NCBI GenBank assembly: GCA_900545525.1
Contig: UQZX01000058.1
Location: forward strand, 1-5,564
Origin: an uncultured Prevotella sp.
Lineage (GTDB): Bacteria > Bacteroidota > Bacteroidia > Bacteroidales > Bacteroidaceae
Reading direction: 5' to 3'
DNA length: 5,564 bases
This document shows, piece after piece, positions 1 through 5,564 of the stretch (position 1 is the stretch's first letter; every line of letters starts with the position of its first letter). The position numbers and the translations under genes were made by a program. The notes under the pieces are model-generated. The model saw only the letters and a program-made list of their open reading frames with translations. It searched no databases and was not told the origin of the DNA.

Positions 1-40
1 TAAAGAAGTTATGGGAAGTTAGAGGAAGTTAAAGGACAAA
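1..40. repeat. 10-bp tandem repeat, about four units
   Basis: Four consecutive 10-base blocks align without gaps, with the core GGAAGTT or GAAGTT ending blocks 1-10, 11-20 and 21-30, and a degenerate fourth block at 31-40. The consensus is roughly ANRGGAAGTT. The array touches the window start, so its full length is unknown. No open reading frame depends on it. It looks like intergenic simple-sequence DNA; any function is unknown. Confidence 0.6.
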
Positions 41-50
41 TGATTAAATT

Positions 51-79
51 GGGAGGAAGGGAGAAAGGAGGAAAGGGAG
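51..79. repeat. Uninterrupted purine tract
   Basis: Twenty-nine consecutive purines on the + strand, G-rich with repeated GGAGG/GGGAG/GAAAGG words, followed by a still purine-rich stretch to about base 99. It directly follows the 10-bp tandem repeat and shares its A/G composition. The Shine-Dalgarno-like words have no start codon and gene behind them, so they are not ribosome-binding sites here. Confidence 0.5.
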
Positions 80-110
80 TAAGTGGAGTGAGGAGCAGGT
101 AGACCTTATT

Positions 111-131
111 GTCTTTAATGACTTTAAAGAC
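111..131. repeat. AT-rich hairpin with 8-bp arms
   Basis: The arm GTCTTTAA (111-118) is perfectly complementary to TTAAAGAC (124-131) across a 5-base loop. The word GACTTTAA occurs at 120-127 and again at 138-145, so the hairpin lies in a small cluster of repeated GACTTTAA/GTCTTTAA words spanning about 101-148. There is no T-run typical of a terminator immediately after it on either strand, so it is listed as a repeat. Confidence 0.5.
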
Positions 132-184
132 CTTGAAGACTTTAAGAACGCATTATATGTTTGCATGCGATATCTGCGCTGCGT

Positions 185-217
185 CCCCTCCTTTTCCAAA
201 GGAGGGGCAGGGGTGGT
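185..217. repeat. Palindromic intergenic repeat (CCCCTCCTTT stem)
   Basis: A perfect inverted repeat: CCCCTCCTTT at 185-194 pairs with AAAGGAGGGG at 198-207 around a 3-base loop, followed by a G-rich tail CAGGGGTGGT to about 217. From memory, this motif with this tail is a dispersed intergenic element in many Bacteroidota genomes; I could not check copy number. No T-run follows, so a simple intrinsic terminator is less likely, although a strong RNA hairpin would form from either strand. Confidence 0.6.
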
Positions 218-325
218 TTGTGATATTCATCGAACTCACGTTATATTAATAATGAATTAGGTTAGTTGGAAGCATCCGAATTTCGGAGAGATATAAAACT
301 ATTTGAGATTGTGTGCCTTATTTTA

Positions 326-407
326 CGGGCTGAAAGCCCGATGAGCGCATAGCCCGGGCAACGCCCCGGAAACGGAGGCATAGGCTTAAACTGCGCCCCG
401 CAGGGGC
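326..407. repeat. Cluster of three GC-rich hairpins
   Basis: Three compact stem-loops lie in about 80 bases inside otherwise AT-rich DNA. First, CGGGCT (326-331) pairs with AGCCCG (335-340) around GAA. Second, 353-359 pairs with 363-369 around AAC, seven positions with one C-C mismatch at 355/367. Third, GCCCC (395-399) pairs with GGGGC (403-407) around GCA. The word GCATAG occurs at 347-352 and 377-382. The layout resembles multi-hairpin REP-like dispersed elements, some of which are mobilised by RAYT (TnpA-REP) transposases, but no transposase is present here. A structured RNA is the alternative. Confidence 0.55.
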
Positions 408-491
408 AAAAGCGTTAAAAACAAGCATGGTGTGCATTGGTAAACAGATATGCCATATATATAATAAGGTGTATGTAGAGGCATATAAACC

Positions 492-511
492 GTTTTTTTA
501 ACTTAAAAAAC
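492..511. promoter_or_regulatory. T-tract/A-tract upstream of the operon promoter
   Basis: A run of seven T (493-499) and a run of six A (505-510), bounded by G492 and C511, form a 7-bp A/T inverted repeat with a short loop. It lies about 35-50 bases before the candidate -7 box, where an UP-element-like or bent-DNA contribution to promoter strength is plausible. The sequence is visible; the role is inferred. It could also act as a weak terminator for transcripts entering from upstream, since it ends in a short A/T-rich stretch. Confidence 0.3.
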
Positions 512-544
512 CGATTATTACACTGCGTAAAAGTTGCTTAGTGT

Positions 545-552
545 TAATTTTG
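545..552 (+). promoter_or_regulatory. Candidate -7 promoter box of the susC/susD-like operon
   Basis: TAATTTTG matches the Bacteroidota primary-sigma -7 consensus TAnnTTTG exactly. It lies 62 bases before the first start codon, predicting transcription start near 557-560 and a leader of about 55 nt. The -33 region is weak: ACTG at 522-525 has the right spacing (19 bases) but matches TTTG at only two of four positions, so an activator may be needed. A 5-bp inverted repeat (GTTGC 533-537, GCAAC 552-556) brackets the box; this may be chance. Confidence 0.5.
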
Positions 553-614
553 CAACAAACAAATGGCACTAAATCTATTAAACAATTAATATGTTAAACT
601 AAAACTTAAAATTT

Positions 615-3608
615 ATGAAAGACAAATTGAGTAAAGTCTTCAGGGCATTATGTCTGGTGATGACACTGTTCATTGCCCAGAACATAGTGGCGCAGGAAAA
701 GGCTAAGGTCTCCGGAATCGTGACCGACGAGGGTAACGAACCGCTGATTGGAGTCTCTGTTATTACCAAAGGTAATTCTTCTGTCGGAACGGTTACGGAT
801 GCCGACGGCAAGTACTCGGTTGAGGTTTCGTCGCCGGGTACGGTCCTTGTGTTCTCTTATTTGGGATATGAGACAACTGAGCGTATGGTCGGAAGCAAAC
901 GTACCATTAATGTCCTGCTCAAGTCTTCGTCTGAAAACCTCGACGAGGTTGTGGTTGTCGGTTACGGCACGATGAAGAAGAGCGACCTTACAGGTTCGGT
1001 GTCAAAACTCAGCTCGGACCAGTTCAAGAGCGGAAACGACCTGTCTGCGCAGCAGCTTATGCAGGGAGCGTTTGCCGGAGTGAACATTTCGCAGAACTCG
1101 GGTAAGCCCGGCGGCTCCACGACAATACGTGTACGCGGAGGTACGTCGGTAAATGCCAGCAACGAACCGTTGTATGTCATAGACGGAGTGCCTATCGATG
1201 CAACGGCAGGTGCAGGTCAGGCAAACATCAGTACATACAACAACGACTTCTTCGACCAGGAGGCGGCAAACCCCCTCTCCATGCTTAATCCTAATGACAT
1301 CGAGTCTATCGACGTGCTGAAAGATGCGTCGGCAACGGCAATCTACGGTAGCCGCGGTGCAAATGGCGTTATCATGATTACAACAAAGAAGGGCAAGGCA
1401 GGTGTGCAGCAGCTCGACTATGGCTACAGCATAGGCTTCAGCTCGCAGGCTAAGAAGCTCGACATGCTCAGCGGCAACCAGTACCGTGAGGCTTGTAAGA
1501 AGCTCGGCGTTTCGTTTAACGACGGCGGCGAGAACCACAACTGGCAGGATGAGGTGTTGCGCACAGCCGTGCAGCAGAGCCACTTCCTCTCGTTCATGAG
1601 CGGCGGCGAATATACAAACTACCGCGCTTCGTTGAACTACAGCGATCAGGATGCTCTGATGCGTGGCTCTTATCAGGAGAACTACAGCGGCCGTATCAAC
1701 ATTAACCACTCTGCTCTTGACGGCAAGCTGAAACTCGCCCTCAACATGAACTATGGTGAGACACATGCCAATCAGGCTCCTGTCTCGAGCACGGTGGGCA
1801 GCGAGATGGGCTCGAGCATGCTTTACGAGATTTATGTGTTCAACCCCACATTGCCTGTAAGGAACGAGAACGGCGACTTCAACGATGTGGCTCCTTACCG
1901 CGTTCAGCCTTTCTCTTTTGAGAACGAACTGATTGACAAGCGCGTCAACAAGCGCTTTATCGGTAACCTCAAGGCTGACTGGAACTTCTACAAACCCTTC
2001 ACATTCGAGCTGAACCTCGGTTACACCAACAACACGCAAGACCGTAACGCATACATATCGAAGAGCAACCTGCTCGGCAACAGCACGGGCGGACGTGTAA
2101 CGACACAACGTCTGAAAGACTACTCAAAGCTGATGGAGATGGTTATGAAATACGATCAGACATTCGGTATGCACACCATCAATGCCATGGCAGGATATTC
2201 ATACCAGTATTTCTGGAACGAGGGTCTGTCTACAGCAGCATACGGATTCCTTACAGACGACTTCAAGTGGTACAACATTGCAGCTGCGCAGACGATAGAA
2301 AGCAATACAAGCTACGCTGAAAGCAACAAGCTCATTTCGTTCTACGGACGTCTGAACTACAACTACGGAGGCCGTTATCTCTTTACTGCAACCGTACGCC
2401 GCGACGGTTCAAGCCGTTTCGGTAAGGACAACCGCTGGGGAACATTCCCGTCGTTTGCAGGTTCATGGCGCATCTCTCAGGAGAAATTCTTCAACTCAAA
2501 CGTTGTGTCAAACCTCAAGTTGCGCGCAAGCTGGGGACGTACGGGTAATCAGGAGATTGGAAACTACAACTCAATCTCTACACTCGGCGCCGCTTCGTGG
2601 GGCTATATCTTCGGTGGAGAGAAGAAAACCGTGGTGCTTCCGCAACAGTATGCCAACCCGGACTTGAAGTGGGAAACGACCACACAGACCGATATAGGTC
2701 TTGATTTCGGTCTCTTCAACAACCGTATCCGCGGTAGTGTTGACTGGTATTACAAGAAGACAAAAGACCTGCTTCTTACCGTAGCAGTGCCTTCTCCGTC
2801 ACTGATAACAAGCCAGTTGGCAAATGTGGGCGCAGTGCGCAATACAGGTCTTGAGATAGAACTCTCAGCCGACTTGATGAGCAAGAAAGACTTCTCGTGG
2901 GACGCAACACTGAACTTTGCGACAAACAGCAACAAGTTGACGAGCCTTTCAAACAGCAAGTGGTCTGGCGATGAGGTGCTTTGGGCACCATGTAACGGGC
3001 AGGGACTTGCCGGACAATATTCTCAGCTGATAATGGTGGGAGAACCTCTCGGAACTTTCTATGGCAAGCGTTTCATCGGTCTTGACGAAAACGGAATGGA
3101 GATGTATGCAAATGACGGCAAGTCGGAGATAATCGGCTGTGCACAGCCCGACTTCACTTACGGCATCGCGACAACCCTTAGGTATAAGAACTGGAGCCTT
3201 TCCCTCAACTTCCGGGGCAGTTATGGCAATGATGTATATAACAACACGGCGAACAACTTTATGTATCTCAACAGCCTTCCGGGACGTAACGTGCTTGCCG
3301 GAGCCTTGACTTCGGGCATCTCTTCAAATCAGGCAAAGACATATTCTTCGCAGTTTATCGAAGACGGTTCATTCTTCCGCCTTGACAACCTTACACTTGG
3401 CTATGACTTCTCGCTGCCTGTTCTGAAGATAACACATGCCCGCGCATACTTCACGGCACAAAACCTCTTCTGCATAACAGGATATGACGGACTCGACCCG
3501 GAGGTCAACACAGACACATCCGGCAGGGGGGCTTCAGTACTTGGAGTGGATTATCTGAGCTATCCGCGCTCGCGTACGTTCCTTTTTGGAGTTAATGTAA
3601 CATTTTGA
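615..3608 (+). CDS. SusC/RagA-type TonB-dependent outer-membrane transporter
   Basis: Encodes a 997-aa outer-membrane importer, a usual length for the SusC family; by family precedent it imports a bound glycan or peptide with energy from TonB-ExbBD. Seen in order: a signal peptide (residues 1-26, probable cut after IVA); a carboxypeptidase-regulatory-like beta domain (about 31-105); the conserved family segment LDEVVVVGYG (109-118), near the expected TonB-box region; a plug domain (about 120-257) with YVIDGVP (187-193) and SRGANGVI (246-253); then a beta-barrel to a terminal phenylalanine. There is no STN domain before the regulatory-like domain, so it is not expected to signal through a FecR/ECF-sigma pair. 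The ATG at 615 is chosen because the signal peptide starts there; its leader is A-rich without a Shine-Dalgarno. Codon choice changes sharply over about 1380-2100. It is the first gene of an operon with the SusD-like gene. Family assignment is firm; substrate is unknown. Confidence 0.97.
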   Translation: MKDKLSKVFRALCLVMTLFIAQNIVAQEKAKVSGIVTDEGNEPLIGVSVITKGNSSVGTVTDADGKYSVEVSSPGTVLVFSYLGYETTERMVGSKRTINVLLKSSSENLDEVVVVGYGTMKKSDLTGSVSKLSSDQFKSGNDLSAQQLMQGAFAGVNISQNSGKPGGSTTIRVRGGTSVNASNEPLYVIDGVPIDATAGAGQANISTYNNDFFDQEAANPLSMLNPNDIESIDVLKDASATAIYGSRGANGVIMITTKKGKAGVQQLDYGYSIGFSSQAKKLDMLSGNQYREACKKLGVSFNDGGENHNWQDEVLRTAVQQSHFLSFMSGGEYTNYRASLNYSDQDALMRGSYQENYSGRININHSALDGKLKLALNMNYGETHANQAPVSSTVGSEMGSSMLYEIYVFNPTLPVRNENGDFNDVAPYRVQPFSFENELIDKRVNKRFIGNLKADWNFYKPFTFELNLGYTNNTQDRNAYISKSNLLGNSTGGRVTTQRLKDYSKLMEMVMKYDQTFGMHTINAMAGYSYQYFWNEGLSTAAYGFLTDDFKWYNIAAAQTIESNTSYAESNKLISFYGRLNYNYGGRYLFTATVRRDGSSRFGKDNRWGTFPSFAGSWRISQEKFFNSNVVSNLKLRASWGRTGNQEIGNYNSISTLGAASWGYIFGGEKKTVVLPQQYANPDLKWETTTQTDIGLDFGLFNNRIRGSVDWYYKKTKDLLLTVAVPSPSLITSQLANVGAVRNTGLEIELSADLMSKKDFSWDATLNFATNSNKLTSLSNSKWSGDEVLWAPCNGQGLAGQYSQLIMVGEPLGTFYGKRFIGLDENGMEMYANDGKSEIIGCAQPDFTYGIATTLRYKNWSLSLNFRGSYGNDVYNNTANNFMYLNSLPGRNVLAGALTSGISSNQAKTYSSQFIEDGSFFRLDNLTLGYDFSLPVLKITHARAYFTAQNLFCITGYDGLDPEVNTDTSGRGASVLGVDYLSYPRSRTFLFGVNVTF

Positions 3609-3635
3609 TACCTTGTAGATTAAAACATAAGAATT

Positions 3636-5171
3636 ATGAAAACAAAGAACATATTGAGAAATATAGCCGTTGTTGCAGCCCTTTCTGTTGCTGCGACAGG
3701 TTGTACTAATCTTGACGAGGAACTGTATGGCAGGCTGACACCCGACAATTATTATCAGACAGAGGAACAGGCGCTGGCTTCTTTGGCAGGATGTTATGAG
3801 TATATGGCATACATGAGCCGTGCCGGCGGCGACAGCTGGCGTATCGGCGAGTATGGCACGGACGAGCTTTATTGTCCCGGACGTTCCAACGGCGGATGGT
3901 ATGATGAATACGTAAACCAGATAATGGAGCACAGGTGCACTCCCGACAACGACCGTCTTAATGTGTGCTGGAACACTTACATATTTCCGGGCATCGGTGC
4001 GGACAATGCCATTCTTGAAGCAATGCAGGCATCGCCTGTCGCTGACAAACTGAAAGGTCCCATAGCTGAAGCAAGGGCACTGAGAGCTTACGAATACTTC
4101 TATGCAATGGACTACTTCGGAAATGTTCCGCTGTTTACCGCGGCACGTCCTGATGCCAACAATATGCCTAAGACTGCTCCACGCAAGGATATTTATGATT
4201 TTGTGGTAAAAGAACTTCTTGATGCTGCAGCAGACCTTCCCAGCGCAAAGGACGTCGGTGCATCTTATTATCCCCGTCTGACGCAAGAGGCAGTATACAC
4301 TCTTTTGGCTTCGGTGTATCTCAATGCCGAGGTTTATAGCGGCACACAGCATTGGGAGGATGTTGTGACGATGTGCGACAAGGTGATAGACAGCAAGGCT
4401 TTTGAGCTTGCCGACCGTGTAGGTGACTGCTTCTTGTCATCAAATGAGGGAAAATGCAAGGAAGTGATAATAGCCTTCTCTGTAGATCCGACCAAGAATG
4501 TAGATGCCAACCAGTTTATATTGTACGCACAGCATGCAGTGGATCAGCAGAAATACAACCTTCCGTTTGCTCCGGCTTGTGGATACTGCTTCTCTGATGA
4601 GGCTCTAAACTGGTACGACGATCCTAAAGATGACAGACTTAACCTCCTGGAATATGGACCGCAGTATTATCTTGACGGTACGCCGATAGAAGACCCTGAC
4701 AATCCCGGACAGCAGCTGGTGCTGACGGCGTTGAAGTCGAAGACCGCAGCGGAGAACAGGGAAGGTTATCGTGTATTGAAGTATTCTCCCATTGGTGCAA
4801 CTTTCTCTGGTGCGAATGCCGACAACGACTATATAGCAGAGCGTTATTCAAGCGTGCTGCTTATGAAGGCAGAGGCGTTGTTCCGTCTTGGCAGGGACCT
4901 TGACGTTGCGTTGCAACTTGTCAACGATGTCAGGACACGCAGCAACTGCACAGGCTTCACATCACTCTCTCTTGAGAAAATAGAGAAAGAGCGTGCACGG
5001 GAGTTTATCTGGGAAAACCAGCGCCGTAAGGACATGATACGTTTCGGTTCTTTCTTTACGGAAAAGACTTTCTATTCTGATGGCAAGACCGAGCAGTGGA
5101 GAGGTATTTATCCAATTCCGGCACAGCAGATTAACGCCAACCCGAATTTGGAACAGAACCCGAACTATTAA
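3636..5171 (+). CDS. SusD/RagB-type surface nutrient-binding lipoprotein
   Basis: Encodes a 511-aa outer-membrane lipoprotein, normal size for SusD-like proteins, which by family precedent form the extracellular lid of the neighbouring SusC barrel and bind its substrate. Seen: a lipoprotein signal peptide with lipobox A20-T-G-C23; an acidic LDEE at 26-29 consistent with a Bacteroidota surface-export signal; an N-terminal SusD-like region with the helical TPR-type segment EARALRAYEYF (145-155) leading to FGNVPLF; a C-terminal SusD/RagB region with LLMKAEAL (408-415), the WENQRRKDMIRFG segment (about 462-474), and the family-typical ending YPIPAQQINANPNLEQNPNY (492-511). It begins 27 bases after the SusC-like stop, with no promoter box or Shine-Dalgarno between them, so the two are cotranscribed. 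It is unusually cysteine-rich: ten cysteines beyond the lipidated one, including C315-G-Y-C318. A terminator follows 45 bases after the stop. Ligand is unknown. Confidence 0.96.
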   Translation: MKTKNILRNIAVVAALSVAATGCTNLDEELYGRLTPDNYYQTEEQALASLAGCYEYMAYMSRAGGDSWRIGEYGTDELYCPGRSNGGWYDEYVNQIMEHRCTPDNDRLNVCWNTYIFPGIGADNAILEAMQASPVADKLKGPIAEARALRAYEYFYAMDYFGNVPLFTAARPDANNMPKTAPRKDIYDFVVKELLDAAADLPSAKDVGASYYPRLTQEAVYTLLASVYLNAEVYSGTQHWEDVVTMCDKVIDSKAFELADRVGDCFLSSNEGKCKEVIIAFSVDPTKNVDANQFILYAQHAVDQQKYNLPFAPACGYCFSDEALNWYDDPKDDRLNLLEYGPQYYLDGTPIEDPDNPGQQLVLTALKSKTAAENREGYRVLKYSPIGATFSGANADNDYIAERYSSVLLMKAEALFRLGRDLDVALQLVNDVRTRSNCTGFTSLSLEKIEKERAREFIWENQRRKDMIRFGSFFTEKTFYSDGKTEQWRGIYPIPAQQINANPNLEQNPNY

Positions 5172-5216
5172 GTATTACAGATACTTTTCTTGATTAGTTT
5201 ATAATAATAGATGACA

Positions 5217-5266
5217 AATTCCCTCATGGAACTCCTTTATGGAAGTTTTGTGAGGGAATTGTTTTT
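5217..5266 (+). terminator. Rho-independent terminator of the susC/susD-like operon
   Basis: AATTCCCTCA (5217-5226) pairs perfectly with TGAGGGAATT (5251-5260), and an inner partial stem (ACTCC with GGAAGT, near 5231-5246) shortens the apparent loop. The downstream arm is followed by GTTTTT (5261-5266). Its place 45 bases after the SusD-like stop indicates that the operon ends here and includes no downstream enzyme gene. Confidence 0.85.
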
Positions 5267-5329
5267 AATGTAAACGGCAATATCCATATTTTTGGCATCG
5301 TAATAAAAGATATAATATGTGGATTTTGG

Positions 5330-5432
5330 ATGGAAAATACATTTCAAGAAGGCTTGTATACATTATATAAAATATAGTTTATGTCATGCCGTTTATGGGA
5401 AATACATTTCAAAGAAAGCTTTTGTACATTAT
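5330..5432. repeat. Imperfect direct repeat of ~37 bp at 65-bp spacing
   Basis: Copy 1 (5330-5366) and copy 2 (5395-5432) share the core AATACATTTCAA, then a purine stretch, GCTT, GTA and CATTAT, with a few substitutions and one- to two-base indels. The sequence after each copy also shows weak likeness (TTTATGTCATG against CTTATATGATG). A degenerate third start, ATGTAAATACAAAGAAA, occurs at 5451-5467, just before the next hairpin. The region is AT-rich, has no supported reading frame, and lies between two terminators. Its origin and function are not recognised. Confidence 0.55.
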
Positions 5433-5461
5433 TCAGAGTTTGCTTATATGATGTAAATACA

Positions 5462-5497
5462 AAGAAAAAGGCAGTCTGTTTTGTGCAGACTGCCTTT
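5462..5497 (-). terminator. Rho-independent terminator of the tRNA-Pro gene
   Basis: AAAGGCAGTCTG (5467-5478) pairs perfectly with CAGACTGCCTTT (5486-5497) around a 7-base loop. Read on the minus strand, a GC-rich stem is followed by TTTTTCTTT, a good intrinsic terminator, located only a few bases after the tRNA 3' end. On the + strand the stem is followed by TTTCTCTTT, so it may also stop transcription coming from the left. Confidence 0.85.
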
Positions 5498-5504
5498 CTC
5501 TTTG

Positions 5505-5564
5505 TCGGGATGAGGCGACTCGAACGCCCGACCCCTACGTCCCGAACGTAGTGCGCTACCAACT
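5505..5564 (-). tRNA. tRNA-Pro (anticodon CGG), 3' portion, cut by window end
   Basis: Read on the minus strand, the visible part contains the D-loop AGTTGGTA and D-stem GCGC, a 5-bp anticodon stem CTACG/CGTAG around the loop TTCGGGA (anticodon CGG at 5542-5544, decoding CCG), a 5-base variable loop, a T-arm GGGCG-TTCGAGT-CGCCT, and the acceptor strand CATCCCG with discriminator A at 5505. About 13 bases (5' acceptor strand and first D-stem strand) lie beyond the window. CAA, not CCA, follows the discriminator, so the CCA end must be added after transcription. The gene is transcribed towards the SusC/SusD operon and ends at the adjacent terminator. Confidence 0.93.

Noticed and set aside
455..468. 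TATAAT-like sequence as a sigma-70 -10 box
   Set aside because: The AT-rich ATATATATAATAAG is a chance match; Bacteroidota primary sigma uses TAnnTTTG, and a better candidate lies nearer the gene.
1..614. CRISPR array or small protein gene upstream of the operon
   Set aside because: The repeats are too short, degenerate or palindromic and lack regular spacers, and no reading frame with a plausible start and composition was found.
1002..2108. A 368-codon open frame on the minus strand, opposite the SusC-like gene
   Set aside because: The translation is V/A/R/L/C-rich with no recognisable domain and lies wholly antisense to a well-supported gene. Much of it overlaps the block with biased codon choice, which can remove antisense stops by chance.
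3534..4352. A 272-codon open frame on the minus strand across the susC/susD junction
   Set aside because: It is antisense to both genes, shows no family motifs, and has the composition of a shadow frame.
5271..5395. 9-bp inverted repeat (TAAACGGCA at 5271-5279, TGCCGTTTA at 5387-5395) as ends of a miniature element
   Set aside because: A match of this length at any spacing is not surprising in a region of this size, and there are no flanking target-site duplications.
5505..5530. Integration (att) site at the tRNA-Pro 3' end
   Set aside because: tRNA 3' ends are common integrase targets, but no second copy of this end occurs elsewhere in the window and no integrase is present.
5344..5562. 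A 72-codon open frame on the minus strand at the right end
   Set aside because: It runs through the tRNA-Pro gene and its terminator, so it cannot be a separate protein gene in any ordinary arrangement.

Overview
The window comes from a member of the Bacteroidota, probably order Bacteroidales and plausibly Prevotella-like. The genus is a guess from general appearance. The evidence is a SusC/SusD-type outer-membrane pair (a family essentially confined to this phylum), a TAnnTTTG-type -7 promoter box, A-rich leaders with no Shine-Dalgarno before both genes, and a tRNA gene with no encoded CCA.

Bases 1-614 hold no gene I can support. From left to right they contain a 10-bp tandem repeat, a purine tract, a short AT-rich hairpin, a perfect 10-bp-arm palindrome, and a cluster of three GC-rich hairpins. 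The last ~120 bases are AT-rich and carry the likely promoter and an untranslated leader of about 55 nt.

Bases 615-5171 are a two-gene operon on the + strand: a 997-aa SusC/RagA-type TonB-dependent transporter and, 27 bases later, a 511-aa SusD/RagB-type surface lipoprotein. By family precedent SusD sits as a lid on the extracellular face of the SusC barrel, captures a glycan or peptide, and passes it to SusC for TonB-driven import into the periplasm. The substrate cannot be read from this sequence.

Bases 5172-5504 hold a rho-independent terminator closing the operon, an AT-rich stretch with an imperfect ~37-bp repeat at 65-bp spacing, and a second terminator that serves the minus-strand tRNA gene. 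Bases 5505-5564 are the 3' part of a minus-strand tRNA-Pro(CGG), cut by the window end.

Nothing here looks like a wholly new system. The most notable points are an abrupt change in codon choice inside the susC-like gene that suggests a mosaic origin, the absence of enzyme or regulator genes next to the pair, the stack of non-coding repeats upstream, and the repeated segment between the two facing terminators.
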